A DNA stretch of 64,000 nucleotides from an uncultured Vampirovibrio sp. (GTDB taxonomy: Bacteria; Cyanobacteriota; Vampirovibrionia; Gastranaerophilales; Gastranaerophilaceae). Shown in pieces: positions 1-8,797 of the stretch; the stretch's first letter is position 1, and each line of letters begins with the position of its first letter. Made by a program: the position numbers and the translations under genes. The stretch is from NCBI GenBank assembly GCA_910577515.1, contig CAJTLW010000001.1, positions 62,001-126,000 of the forward strand, written 5' to 3'. Below the pieces are notes generated by a model, which made no database searches, was not told the DNA's origin, and saw only the letters and a program-made list of their open reading frames with translations.

Positions 1-58
1 AAGATTAAGAAACAGACTTTAATCCGTTCATACAAGTATTATATTAAGGATAGAAATT

Positions 59-1201
59 ATGGAAAGCAGAAATATTTACAGATTCATTGATTCTTTAAAT
101 GTGAGCAGGGGGTGGAAGAACACTTTCAAAAAAATACAAGTTGCATATTTTCATAATTTTTATCAAGGAAAGGCTAATAATGTGCATCTATGGCGCTATG
201 GGCAGCCTGTGATAAGCTATGGTGCATCTGACAGGTTTAAATTTTTTACAAGATTTAACTTTTTTGCACTTATATTTGGGCCTTTATATTATCTTGCAAA
301 ATTTATGTTTATTAAAGGGTTGTTTTTGCTTTTAATTGAAGCGGGATTGATTTATTATTTTGATTTTCCTATAGCTTATTTGGCTATTTTTATACATATT
401 TATGCTGCAATTCTTGCTAACGCTGATTATTTTACACACAAGGTCTTGAATCATAAGGATGTAAGGGAAAATCCGGAGTATCTTTCAGATTATATTGATG
501 AAAATTTTATAAAATCGACATTAAAAGAGCCTAACTATTATTTTCCCTTTGTTATGTCTTGTCTGTTATTTGGTGCGTTGGCTATTTATTTTATTGGGAG
601 CGAATTTGCAACTGATGCAAAATATCAGCAAATTGTAAATAATAAGCAAAAAATTTGCAATGATACAAGTTCTTGTACAAACATTGTACATACTTCGCTA
701 AATAATATTAAGGCCGGTAAAGAGCCTGTAGCTGCTGAATATTTTAATTTGGGGGCTGCTTATTATCACCTTAATAATAAACAAAATGCCTTAAATGCAC
801 TAAATCAATCTACAACAAAAGACCCTGAATATTTTCCGCCATACATTTTAAAAGGCATTATTTATACTGAAATAAAACAATACAGCTATGCAAGAGCAAG
901 CTATGAAAAGGCGCTTTCTATATATCCTAGAGGAAAATTTTTATATTATCTTTTAGGAAGTGCATATTATAAAGAAGGTAAATATATAGAAGCTGAAGAA
1001 AACTTTGAAAAAGCCGTGAAAGCTTATCCTAAAAAGCCTTCCTATGTTGAAGCTCTTGCATATACGAAAATTTATCTTAAAGATACAAAAGGTGCAAAAG
1101 CTGATTTAGAAAAGGCTATTAAACTTCTTAAAAATGAAGATTCAACAAAAAATGTAGCAAGAATTGAAGCACTTGAAAGGTATGCACAAAATTTAAGATA
1201 A
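59..1201 (+). CDS. Membrane-anchored TPR protein with DUF2628-like N-terminus
   Basis: The N-terminal ~180 residues hold an amphipathic lead and hydrophobic segments at roughly residues 62-85, 88-120 and 160-180, in a pattern resembling DUF2628 (FFTRFNFFALIFGPLYYL). The rest, about 215-370, is a run of tetratricopeptide repeats (YFNLGAAYYHLNNKQNALNA, LLGSAYYKEGKYIEAEENFE). The likely topology is a membrane anchor with a TPR scaffold for protein-protein contacts; no partner can be named. The ATG is preceded by AAGGA eight bases upstream (46-50), which fixes the start. It is convergent with the radical SAM gene downstream, 25 bp away. The general type is secure, the role unknown. Confidence 0.8.
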   Translation: MESRNIYRFIDSLNVSRGWKNTFKKIQVAYFHNFYQGKANNVHLWRYGQPVISYGASDRFKFFTRFNFFALIFGPLYYLAKFMFIKGLFLLLIEAGLIYYFDFPIAYLAIFIHIYAAILANADYFTHKVLNHKDVRENPEYLSDYIDENFIKSTLKEPNYYFPFVMSCLLFGALAIYFIGSEFATDAKYQQIVNNKQKICNDTSSCTNIVHTSLNNIKAGKEPVAAEYFNLGAAYYHLNNKQNALNALNQSTTKDPEYFPPYILKGIIYTEIKQYSYARASYEKALSIYPRGKFLYYLLGSAYYKEGKYIEAEENFEKAVKAYPKKPSYVEALAYTKIYLKDTKGAKADLEKAIKLLKNEDSTKNVARIEALERYAQNLR

Positions 1202-1226
1202 TAATAAACGTTTTAAATGAGGCGCT

Positions 1227-3029
1227 TTATTTATCAAGTATCTTCTTTGTTCTAAAATTATGGCATACACCGCAGTTTGAGCATTTTGTTTCACAAGGAA
1301 CGGTAGTTAAAGCTTCTTTGGCTCTATTGTATTCGTTTTCAAACCATTCTTTATTTATGCCTGTATCTATAATATCCCAAGGTAATGTGTTGCCGTAGGA
1401 ATAATTTTTTGTTGTTTCTTTATCAATATTTAAGCCACATTCTTCGGCTGTTTTGTAATATAAATCATAATTAATATTTTCTTCCCAAGAATCAAGATAA
1501 GAGCCTTTTTTATAAAGAGAATATATAAAATCGTTTAATCTAATATCACCTCTTGTAAAAAAAGCTTCAAATTGTGATACAACAGGGTTATGGAAATTTA
1601 ATTTTATATTTTTAAATGAACCGTTTTTAAGTTTATCCCTCATATATGAGATTTTTTCTTTAACAATTGAAGGTAAATTTTGAGGGCAAATTCCAAACGG
1701 CGTAAAGGGCTTTGGAACAAAGGTCGCAATAGAACAAGTTATTTTTGGTAATCTAAATTTTTTCAATCTGCATTGCGTGTTTATTTTGTCTAAAAGGTCT
1801 ATAATTCCGTCTAAATCAGCGTATTCTTCAAATGGAAGCCCTATTATAAAATAAAATTTAATTTTATCCCATCCATTTTCAACGCTTGCAAGAGTAGCAT
1901 TTATAATTTGTTCTTCGGTTAAATTTTTATTTATAATATCACGCATTCTCTGGCTTCCAGCTTCAGGAGCAATTGTAACAGAACCTTTTCTTGCCCCATG
2001 AATAAGATGTCCGAGTTTTGTTGAAAACCTGTCTGCTCTTTGGCTTGGAAGAGATACACTTACATCTGTGCCTTTAAAATACTCGTTTAATTCTGAAATA
2101 ATCTCTTCAATTTTTCCGTGGTCATTTGAAGATAAGGAAAGAAGCGAGTATTCATCATATCCTGTATTTTTTACATAGTCTTTCACAAGGCTTATAATGT
2201 CTTCTTTGTTTCTTTCTCTGATTGGAAGGTTTGTATGGGCGCTTTGGCAAAAACGACATAATCTTCCGCATCCACGTCTTATTTCAACTGTTGCTCTATC
2301 ATGAACACTTTGAGAATGCGGGATTGGAGATTTTGTCGGGTGGTCTTGATATTTTAAGTTTGAAATTCTTTTTTTGACTTTTCCTCTTTTTGGGCTGAAA
2401 ACAGGCGAATACACACCTTCTATTTCGCTTAATTTTTCTAGAATTTCATCTCGTTTTAAGCCCTGATTTTTAATTTTGTCGTAAAGTTCTATTACTTCTA
2501 AAATTACTTCTTCGCCATCGCCAATTAAGAATAAATCTATAAATTTGGAAATTGGGTTTGGATTATATGCGCAAGGACCGCCTGCAAAAATAATCGGATG
2601 AGATTCATTTCTGTCGGATGAAAATACTGGAATTTTCCCCATCTCAAGCATTTTTAAGATTGTTGTATAACTCATTTCATATTGAAGTGCGAAACCTATA
2701 AAATCGAATTCTGTCATTGATTTTTTGCTATCAAGAGAATACAGGGGTTTATTGTATTTGTTTAAAAGTTCACAAAAATCAGGCTCCGGTGCATAAATTC
2801 TATCTGCGAGAAAGTTTTGTTTATTATTTATAATATGATATAAAATTTTGTGGCCGAAGTTACTGATTCCGATTTCGTATTTATCAGGAAAGGCTAACAA
2901 TACCTTGATATCAGCTTTATTGAAATCTTTTTTAATTGATAAAAATTCTCCGCCAATATATCTTGAGGGTCTTTCGCAGTTATGAAGTATTGGAGAATAT
3001 TCTGATAAAAACTCTATTAAATTTGTCAT
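1227..3029 (-). CDS. B12-binding-like radical SAM protein (TIGR03960 type)
   Basis: A 600-aa protein with an N-terminal B12-binding-like region (about 40-210) followed by a radical SAM core. The SAM/4Fe-4S cysteines are C254-x3-C258-x2-C261 in RRGCGRLCRFCQ. A second cysteine cluster sits at the C-terminus (CETKCSNCGVC), typical of this family. In many bacteria the family is fused to, or followed by, a DUF2344 protein; no such domain is visible here. The substrate is unknown. Its ATG overlaps the stop of the 115-aa upstream gene by 4 bp (ATGA), so the two are probably translationally coupled. Family assignment is from recognised sequence pattern; I cannot run a profile search. Confidence 0.85.
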   Translation of the reverse strand: MTNLIEFLSEYSPILHNCERPSRYIGGEFLSIKKDFNKADIKVLLAFPDKYEIGISNFGHKILYHIINNKQNFLADRIYAPEPDFCELLNKYNKPLYSLDSKKSMTEFDFIGFALQYEMSYTTILKMLEMGKIPVFSSDRNESHPIIFAGGPCAYNPNPISKFIDLFLIGDGEEVILEVIELYDKIKNQGLKRDEILEKLSEIEGVYSPVFSPKRGKVKKRISNLKYQDHPTKSPIPHSQSVHDRATVEIRRGCGRLCRFCQSAHTNLPIRERNKEDIISLVKDYVKNTGYDEYSLLSLSSNDHGKIEEIISELNEYFKGTDVSVSLPSQRADRFSTKLGHLIHGARKGSVTIAPEAGSQRMRDIINKNLTEEQIINATLASVENGWDKIKFYFIIGLPFEEYADLDGIIDLLDKINTQCRLKKFRLPKITCSIATFVPKPFTPFGICPQNLPSIVKEKISYMRDKLKNGSFKNIKLNFHNPVVSQFEAFFTRGDIRLNDFIYSLYKKGSYLDSWEENINYDLYYKTAEECGLNIDKETTKNYSYGNTLPWDIIDTGINKEWFENEYNRAKEALTTVPCETKCSNCGVCHNFRTKKILDK

Positions 3030-3373
3030 GCTAAATTATCCGGTGTATGTTTTTCTATTTGTACAATTGCACCTTCAATTGTACCATTAATATAAAGTTC
3101 AAAAAACTTATTAAGCTCTGCACCGTTTATAAAATATTCATAAAGAAATGTACCATTATTGGTATTTCTCATTATAGAGATTGTATATTTAAGGTTAAGT
3201 GAAAAATCTTCAAGTGATTTTTGATTAAAATTGATGCCATTGACATCTTTTTTTAATTTTACATACTCAAAACCTTGAAAATTCTTTATTTCGGCAAGTT
3301 TATTTTTGTTGTTAAAAAACCCTGTTTTTATTTTTCTTGTTGGAAAATGCTTAATTTTATCACTGTCTTTCAT
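3026..3373 (-). CDS. Small hypothetical protein coupled to radical SAM gene
   Basis: A 115-aa basic protein with no recognised domain, no signal peptide and no cysteines. It is the first gene of a two-gene unit: its TGA overlaps the ATG of the radical SAM gene in an ATGA arrangement. The position would suit the DUF2344 partner of TIGR03960 proteins, but the protein is much shorter than DUF2344 and I do not see its pattern, so it could be an unrelated accessory. Upstream lies an intrinsic terminator (3427-3460) that separates it from the HEAT protein gene. Confidence 0.6.
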   Translation of the reverse strand: MKDSDKIKHFPTRKIKTGFFNNKNKLAEIKNFQGFEYVKLKKDVNGINFNQKSLEDFSLNLKYTISIMRNTNNGTFLYEYFINGAELNKFFELYINGTIEGAIVQIEKHTPDNLA

Positions 3374-3426
3374 TCCCTAATTAAACAATATTTTTGCAAA
3401 TTGCTCAAATTTGTTAATAAACATTA

Positions 3427-3460
3427 AAAAACCGCCTTTGAGATCGTTAAGGCGGTTTTT
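3427..3460 (-). terminator. Intrinsic terminator of the HEAT-repeat gene
   Basis: A 10-bp perfect inverted repeat AAAAACCGCC/GGCGGTTTTT around a 14-nt spacer. It lies directly downstream of the 3488-4576 gene on the minus strand and ends in a T run when read that way. Confidence 0.85.
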
Positions 3461-3487
3461 AATTTTGATGTGTATATGGTGTATCTA

Positions 3488-4576
3488 TTAAGCAGCTTGT
3501 TGTGCTTGTGCAGGAGCTGCTGCCGGTGCTTGGGCAACGCCTAATTTTGAGAGCGTTTCTTGGGCAGCTTGTTGGATAAGGGGTTCAGGGTCATTTAAAG
3601 AATTTTGAAGAACGCCTTGAACGGTTTGAACATCTTCTGGTCTTGCAACATAAGAGATAGCTTGGATACCTGCAAGTCTTATTTCAGGGTTTGCATCGTT
3701 TTGAACGGCATTTTTAATTTCGTTAAAACCAATTAAGTCCTGCATTTGAAGAGGTTTAATGTTGTTTGCTCCTTGAGATGCCATATAAGCATCTAATTCA
3801 TCTCTTTGGTTCTTTTGAAGCATAGCTAATGTAAACATAGAGATAATCTTATTTTTAGCAGCTGCAGTTTGTGGTGAAAGCTGTTGGGCTAATTGAGTTT
3901 CTTCCGGAGTTAATTGTTCGCCTTTTGCAGCTTTTTCAAAAATTGCAGTCTGTTCGGGTGTAGGTCCTTGTAATTGGGTAATATCAGTATTTACAATGCC
4001 TGCAAGGTTTGTCATAATTTGTTCATTTAAAACTTGTTGTGCTTGCGCAGGTTCACCTTGGCTAAAGTTTGCAATTTCGGTTATTGTTTTTTCTTGTACT
4101 GCAGGGTCTGTACTTTGAAGTCCTGCAACTAATCCTGCAACATCAATACCAGCGGGTTGTTGAGTGGGAGCTTGTTGTACTTCAGGTTGTTGCACAGGTG
4201 CTTCGATTGCTGCAGCAGACTGTGCTGCCGGTTGTTGAGGTGCTTCTTGAGTTGGCGTTTGTTCTATAACAGGTGCCGGCATTGGTTGGGGTTCTGGTGA
4301 TACAATTTGCGGAGCTTGTGGTGCAGCTTGAACAGGTTGTTGAAGATATTGCGGCACAGGCTGATACATTGGCATTTGCTGCATTTGGTATGGAGCATAT
4401 TGAGGTTGTGCGCCATATAAAGATGTTTCTGGATAATTATACAACTGGTTTGTATAATTTGGCTGCATAGTTGGTTGTGGTGAGGCATATGCTTTTGGTT
4501 CAAAAATTTGAATATTTACAGCATTTGCACCCGGTGTTCCTTGTGTATACGGCTGTGCGTATTGAGGTTGTATCAT
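3488..4576 (-). CDS. P/Q-rich protein with C-terminal HEAT-like repeats (paralogue 1)
   Basis: A 362-aa protein in three parts: a disordered Q/P/Y-rich N-terminus (1-140), an alanine/glutamine-rich middle, and HEAT-like helical repeats (about 145-180 and 275-345, e.g. IRLAGIQAISYVARPEDVQT). No signal peptide. The N-terminus carries two short motifs also found in the neighbour at 5169-5984: AVNIQIFEP at residues 19-27 and YPETSLY at 48-54. Start is supported by AAGGAG in front of the ATG. The function is unknown; HEAT repeats usually mediate protein binding, so a scaffold or adaptor is plausible but not shown. Confidence 0.7.
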   Translation of the reverse strand: MIQPQYAQPYTQGTPGANAVNIQIFEPKAYASPQPTMQPNYTNQLYNYPETSLYGAQPQYAPYQMQQMPMYQPVPQYLQQPVQAAPQAPQIVSPEPQPMPAPVIEQTPTQEAPQQPAAQSAAAIEAPVQQPEVQQAPTQQPAGIDVAGLVAGLQSTDPAVQEKTITEIANFSQGEPAQAQQVLNEQIMTNLAGIVNTDITQLQGPTPEQTAIFEKAAKGEQLTPEETQLAQQLSPQTAAAKNKIISMFTLAMLQKNQRDELDAYMASQGANNIKPLQMQDLIGFNEIKNAVQNDANPEIRLAGIQAISYVARPEDVQTVQGVLQNSLNDPEPLIQQAAQETLSKLGVAQAPAAAPAQAQQAA

Positions 4577-4728
4577 CTTTATCTCCTTTGAAATAATATT
4601 TTGTTGCTATGCTTTCGCTATCTTAAGTGTCCTGAATAATATTTATTGCTCAAAAAATGAGTTTTGTTTTTATTTATTTGTAAAAATTGCGCTATATTTG
4701 CTTTTTAACCGTTTACAATTCTTTACAA

Positions 4729-5172
4729 TTACCTGTTATCCAGATAATCTTTTCTTTCAAAAAGGCTTGTAGCATTTGTTATTGTGTCAAATAGTATTGA
4801 AGTACCCATGCCAATAAGTGCGATTGTTCGTATGGCTTTTGATTTTGCGAACATGCCAAGTGTTCCAAAACCTACAGTAAATATATTATTTTTAAGGCAT
4901 TTTGCAAAGCCTGAAAGATAACCGCCAGCCATTCCGCCAAATTCTACAAATTTATCTGAGATGTCGGCATGTTCTGTAAATTCTTTTATTGTATTGTGTT
5001 TATCGCTATCTGTATTTGATTTTGATGCACCGATTTGATCGCGTACAAATTTATCGGCTGAAGCTTGAGCTTTACCTTTTCTTGCACCTCTTTTGCCCAT
5101 ATCATGAGCTTCAATAATTACAGAGGCCAAACCTAAAGCCGATGCTGTTTTAGTTCCTATTCCAAGGCTCAT
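4729..5172 (-). CDS. Hypothetical protein coupled to HEAT protein 2
   Basis: A 147-aa basic protein. Glycine/alanine-rich moderately hydrophobic stretches lie near the N-terminus (about 3-22) and at about 95-135 (FTVGFGTLGMFAKS, TIALIGMGTSILF), so peripheral or integral membrane association is possible. Its ATG overlaps the TGA of the 5169-5984 gene by 4 bp, suggesting translational coupling and a shared role. I recognise no family. Confidence 0.6.
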   Translation of the reverse strand: MSLGIGTKTASALGLASVIIEAHDMGKRGARKGKAQASADKFVRDQIGASKSNTDSDKHNTIKEFTEHADISDKFVEFGGMAGGYLSGFAKCLKNNIFTVGFGTLGMFAKSKAIRTIALIGMGTSILFDTITNATSLFERKDYLDNR

Positions 5173-5984
5173 TTAGCTGTTTCCTCCGTATTTTTTGTAT
5201 CGGGTTGCGGGCTATCATCCGGCACTTCTACTTTTTGGCCTGCCATTTTTAATAATATTTGTGAAGCAAGAATTGAATCTTCGCCATATTCTAAATCGGG
5301 TCTGTTTTGCAATTGTTTTAAAATTTCTACAGTTTCTTGATTACCTGTTGCATACCCTGTATCAAGAATTGTTAAACCTAAATATCTTACAGATGCTTTA
5401 GGGTCTTGGATTACTTTATTTAAAAGGGCTGTGAGTGCGGGGTCTGCTTTTCTTGTTTTATCTTCTTTAAATCTATCAAGAAGCTCTTTAGCTGCTGTTA
5501 GCCTTATTTTGGCATCCTGATTATTTAAGAAGTTTTCAAGTGACTTAATATAATCATCTGTTAAAACAACTTTTTCTTTTGTTTTTTCTGTTTTTTTATT
5601 GTCTTCAGCCTCTGCTGCAGGTGTTTTTGTTTCTTCCTGTGTTTGAGGTTGATTGTAATTATTTGTTTGATTGATGGGTGCATTATAGTTCATTGGATAA
5701 CTTACACCAGGGTTTGCGGTATTATAAAGGCTTGTATTTGGATACATTGGTGCGGCTGCCTGCATTGCGGGGTATTGTGCAACAGGTCCTGCATTGGCTG
5801 TCGGATTAAATATTTGAATATTTACAGCGCTTGCTGTTGGGGTCGGATTTGTTTGCATAGGTGCCGGTTGCATTGCAGGTTGAGCCTGTGCAGCAGGATA
5901 ATAATACCCAGGCATTGCAGCTTGTGCAGAATATTGAGCATATTGCGGATATTGTTGATGTTGAGGGTTAAATCCTGTACTCAT
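5169..5984 (-). CDS. P/Q-rich protein with C-terminal HEAT-like repeats (paralogue 2)
   Basis: A 271-aa protein with a low-complexity Q/A/P/Y N-terminus (1-115), a charged linker, and HEAT-like repeats (about 140-250, e.g. IRLTAAKELLDRFKED). It shares two motifs with the 3488-4576 product: AVNIQIFNP (residues 53-61) and YPNTSLY (81-87). The motif spacing is nearly the same (22 versus 23 residues), although the intervening sequence is unrelated. It is the first gene of a coupled pair with 4729-5172. No signal peptide and no enzymatic motif; a scaffold or adaptor role is an inference. Confidence 0.7.
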   Translation of the reverse strand: MSTGFNPQHQQYPQYAQYSAQAAMPGYYYPAAQAQPAMQPAPMQTNPTPTASAVNIQIFNPTANAGPVAQYPAMQAAAPMYPNTSLYNTANPGVSYPMNYNAPINQTNNYNQPQTQEETKTPAAEAEDNKKTEKTKEKVVLTDDYIKSLENFLNNQDAKIRLTAAKELLDRFKEDKTRKADPALTALLNKVIQDPKASVRYLGLTILDTGYATGNQETVEILKQLQNRPDLEYGEDSILASQILLKMAGQKVEVPDDSPQPDTKNTEETAK

Positions 5985-6073
5985 GCTAAAAATAAATCCT
6001 TACCTATATTTAAATAAAATCCATGACTGCCTAATAAGTGCTAAAATTATAAAAAATATTAAGAAATATTAAT

Positions 6074-6102
6074 TTATTTTTAAAAAATGTTTATGTTAGA
6101 AT
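6074..6102 (+). promoter_or_regulatory. Possible promoter of gatB
   Basis: TAGAAT at 6097-6102 matches the -10 box well. A weak -35 (TTATTT, 6074-6079) sits 17 bp upstream. The position, 36 bp before the gatB ATG, is suitable. Only the -10 is convincing. Confidence 0.4.
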
Positions 6103-6137
6103 AGTTTCACAATATTTCTTAAGCTAAGGAGCATTTA

Positions 6138-7589
6138 ATGGATTTTGAGGAATTAAAGCAAAAGTATGAAATGGTTATAGGGCTTGAAGTACATGCCCAA
6201 TTGAAAACTAAAACCAAAATATTTGCACCTGACGGGGCAGAGTTCGGCCATGAACCTAACAGCCAAACTTCTCCTATTACTCTTGGCATGCCGGGTGTTT
6301 TGCCTGTTTTAAATAAAGCTGTTGTAGATATGGCAATTTTAACAGGGCTTGCTTTAAATTGTGAAATTCCAAACAGATGTAAATTTGATAGAAAACAATA
6401 CTTTTATCCGGATTTGCCAAAAGGTTATCAGATTTCACAGTACGATGAACCTATTTGCTGCAAAGGAAGTATAAAAATTTCAAATAAAACCATCGGCATT
6501 ACAAGGGCGCATCTGGAAGAAGATGCAGGCAAACTTGTTCACGCCGGTGCTGCAGGTATTTACGGCTCATCTTATTCTCTTGTGGATTTAAACAGAGCAG
6601 GAACTCCGCTTCTTGAAATTGTATCAGAGCCTGATATGAGAACATCTGATGAAGCCAGAGAATATATGGAAGAATTGCGGAATATATTAAGATATATAGG
6701 CGTGTGTGATGGCAACCTTGAAGAAGGGTCTATGAGATGTGATGCCAATATCTCAATACGTCCGAAAGGCCAAAAAGAGTTTAGTACAAGAGCTGAAATT
6801 AAAAACGTAAATAGTTTCAGAGCATTGCAAAGAGCTATTGAATATGAATTTGAAAGGCAGATTGAACTTGTTGAACAAGGAGAAGAGGTTGTTCAGGAAA
6901 CAAGACTTTGGGATGATGCCAAGGGTATAACTTCATCTATGAGGGGAAAAGAAGATGCCCATGATTACAGATATTTTCCCGAACCTGATTTAATGCCTTT
7001 AGAAATAAGCAGAGAATGGGTAGAGCGCGTGAAAACTACAATGCCTGAATTACCTGCTCAAAAGCTTCAAAGATATATTGATTTAGGATTATCTGAATAT
7101 GATGCGCAGGTGCTTGTTAATCAATTAGAAATGGCGCTTTTCTTTGATAAAGCAATAAAAGAAAATGTTAATCCAAAAACTGCTTCAAACTTTATTATGG
7201 GTGAAATTGCTGCATTTTTAAAAGAGGAAAAGGTGCAAATTGAAGATTCTAAATTGAGTGTTGAAAATTTTGTAAAACTTTTAAAACTTTTAGAAAAAGG
7301 AACTATTTCAAATAATATTGCAAAAACTCTTGTTGTAGATATTTTAAAAACAGGTGAAGATGCTGATAAGCTTGTTGAAAAGAAGGGCTTAAGCGTTTTA
7401 TCAAATCCTGATGAAATATTGCCTTTAGTGCAAAAGGTTGTAGCTGATAATCCTGAACAAGTTGCAGCTTATAAAGGCGGAAGAGATAAATTATTTGGTT
7501 TCTTTGTGGGACAAATTATGAAAGAAACTAAAGGCAGAGCTAATCCGCAGCTTTTAAATGAACTTTTAAAGAAAGAGTTGGAAAAATAA
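6138..7589 (+). CDS. gatB: Aspartyl/glutamyl-tRNA(Asn/Gln) amidotransferase subunit B
   Basis: A 483-aa protein of normal GatB length. The N-terminus has the family signature VIGLEVHAQLKTKTKIF, followed by YFYPDLPKGYQISQYD and the VDLNRAGTPLLEIVSEPD block; the C-terminal YqeY-like helical domain ends in ANPQLLNELLKKELEK. It is the kinase/tRNA-binding subunit of the GatCAB complex, which converts misacylated Glu-tRNA(Gln) or Asp-tRNA(Asn) to the amide form. TAAGGAG precedes the ATG. gatA and gatC are not in the window. A tRNA-Leu gene follows 71 bp downstream on the same strand. Confidence 0.97.
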   Translation: MDFEELKQKYEMVIGLEVHAQLKTKTKIFAPDGAEFGHEPNSQTSPITLGMPGVLPVLNKAVVDMAILTGLALNCEIPNRCKFDRKQYFYPDLPKGYQISQYDEPICCKGSIKISNKTIGITRAHLEEDAGKLVHAGAAGIYGSSYSLVDLNRAGTPLLEIVSEPDMRTSDEAREYMEELRNILRYIGVCDGNLEEGSMRCDANISIRPKGQKEFSTRAEIKNVNSFRALQRAIEYEFERQIELVEQGEEVVQETRLWDDAKGITSSMRGKEDAHDYRYFPEPDLMPLEISREWVERVKTTMPELPAQKLQRYIDLGLSEYDAQVLVNQLEMALFFDKAIKENVNPKTASNFIMGEIAAFLKEEKVQIEDSKLSVENFVKLLKLLEKGTISNNIAKTLVVDILKTGEDADKLVEKKGLSVLSNPDEILPLVQKVVADNPEQVAAYKGGRDKLFGFFVGQIMKETKGRANPQLLNELLKKELEK

Positions 7590-7660
7590 TATTTTTCTGG
7601 TAATCTAGAAATGCTGATATAAGTTCAGCATGATTAAATGAACTTTTGAAATTTTAATAT

Positions 7661-7746
7661 GCCGATGTGATGAAATTGGTAGACGTGCCAGACTCAAAAT
7701 CTGGTGTGGTTCACGCCACGTGCCGGTTCGAGTCCGGCCATCGGCA
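7661..7746 (+). tRNA. tRNA-Leu(CAA)
   Basis: Acceptor GCCGATG pairs with CATCGGC (7739-7745), with discriminator A. The anticodon loop CTCAAAA lies between CCAGA and TCTGG, giving anticodon CAA. A long variable arm marks a class II tRNA. CCA is not encoded. The last 11 nt are part of a 43-bp block repeated 99 bp downstream. Confidence 0.97.
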
Positions 7747-7877
7747 TTTTAATTTAATGTCTTAAATTCTCACCGGTTCCCGGTTCTTCCCTCTCAGAAA
7801 ACTTGACATTTAATCAACTTTTCTTCGGCAGAGTGGCCATCGGCATTTTAATTTAATGTCTTAAATTCTCACCGGTT
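7736..7877. repeat. 43-bp direct repeat including the tRNA-Leu 3' end
   Basis: Copies at 7736-7778 and 7835-7877 are identical over 43 bp. Each begins GGCCATCGGCA, the last 11 bases of tRNA-Leu, and continues into the same AT-rich flank. The 56-bp spacer holds most of a hairpin-forming element (7791-7835). Apart from tRNA-Leu and these repeats I see nothing in the 7590-7985 gap. Confidence 0.85.
7791..7835. repeat. 45-bp hairpin repeat, copy 1 (tRNA-associated)
   Basis: A 45-nt sequence starting CTCTC and ending GGCAGAGTG. It folds as CTCT/AGAG outer pairs plus a stem AGAAAACTTGA/TCAACTTTTCT with one C-C mismatch. The copy at 59116-59160 matches at 40 of 45 positions, and four of the five differences form two compensatory base-pair changes. 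Both copies lie beside tRNA genes. Confidence 0.75.
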
Positions 7878-7985
7878 TGATTTATTTTTTTGTTGCAGGG
7901 CAATTTTTTTCAAGCGTTTGTTTTTATTATTTTATATAACTTTTATATAAAAAATAAATAAAAGAGCGAGAGGAAAATAAGCATT

Positions 7986-8795
7986 ATGGCTGAAATTTTT
8001 GATTACACTTCAAATTACGCGTACACGGTTTTTAGGGGAATTAATCAAGCAAGACAATTTGCCCATATTAGCAATAGCAGTACTGCTATTGTAGATGCTG
8101 CAAAAAATTTCAGCGAAGATGATAAATGCGAATTAACGATTGCGCTTGAGGATTTTAGTGAAAAATTTACCAAATTCCATGGGCAAAATAATTCAAATAT
8201 AAGCGCCGATGATTGCAAAAGAAAAGGCTTTTTTGCCTGGCTTGAAAATATCGGTTGGAAAAAAACAACTTATGAAAATATGTATGAAACCCCAGAAATG
8301 CAGGAGTATATGGTAAATGACGGGAATATTTATCAAAAAGATATTTTTCGCCAAGCTAGAACTGCTGATGATGGTATAAAATTTGCAAATAGTGAAGCTG
8401 ACATCTATCAATCTGCCTTAAATTTTGCACGTGCAGATATTGTCGCTATTGAGGAAGCAAATTTCCATGCGTCCCTTGATGCAAAAAAGAATGGCAAACT
8501 GGAAAAGCATGAAATTATGACTTACGCTGATAAAGATAAATTATTCTATAATTTTATGGAGCAGCTTGATTTGGATGGAGATCCAAAAAGCATTACTGCA
8601 GAAGAATACGCTTCATTTCTGATTGCAGCTGATGGATGTTTTGCTGATGAAACAAATGGCATGGGTAGAGGTTATGATAAAGACTCAACCGATGGACTTA
8701 TCACAAATGATGAAGCACTTGTTTTTAAAAACTATTCAAATGAAGAAGTTAGAAAATTCGCACAAACAATTTATGATAATCATTATAGAAAATAA
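7986..8795 (+). CDS. EF-hand-like protein with N-terminal FRG motif
   Basis: A 269-aa soluble acidic protein. The N-terminus carries VFRG (F16-R17-G18), one instance of the short motif seen in about eleven proteins here. In the C-terminal third are EF-hand-like loops: DAKKNGKLEKHE is a good fit, and LDGDPKSITAEE and DKDSTDGLITNDE fit with one-residue insertions. This suggests Ca2+ binding or a relic of it. No signal peptide. It converges with the NhaC gene, 2 bp away. A weak GAGAGG lies upstream of the ATG. The family is unknown to me. Confidence 0.65.
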   Translation: MAEIFDYTSNYAYTVFRGINQARQFAHISNSSTAIVDAAKNFSEDDKCELTIALEDFSEKFTKFHGQNNSNISADDCKRKGFFAWLENIGWKKTTYENMYETPEMQEYMVNDGNIYQKDIFRQARTADDGIKFANSEADIYQSALNFARADIVAIEEANFHASLDAKKNGKLEKHEIMTYADKDKLFYNFMEQLDLDGDPKSITAEEYASFLIAADGCFADETNGMGRGYDKDSTDGLITNDEALVFKNYSNEEVRKFAQTIYDNHYRK

Positions 8796-8797
8796 TA

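Noticed and set aside
5643..6017. Cysteine-rich plus-strand frame of 124 codons
   Set aside because: It runs opposite the N-terminal coding region of the HEAT protein and reflects its codon bias; no start signal.
7736..7877. Integrated prophage or genomic island between the duplicated tRNA-Leu ends
   Set aside because: Only 56 bp lie between the copies, with no integrase or cargo.
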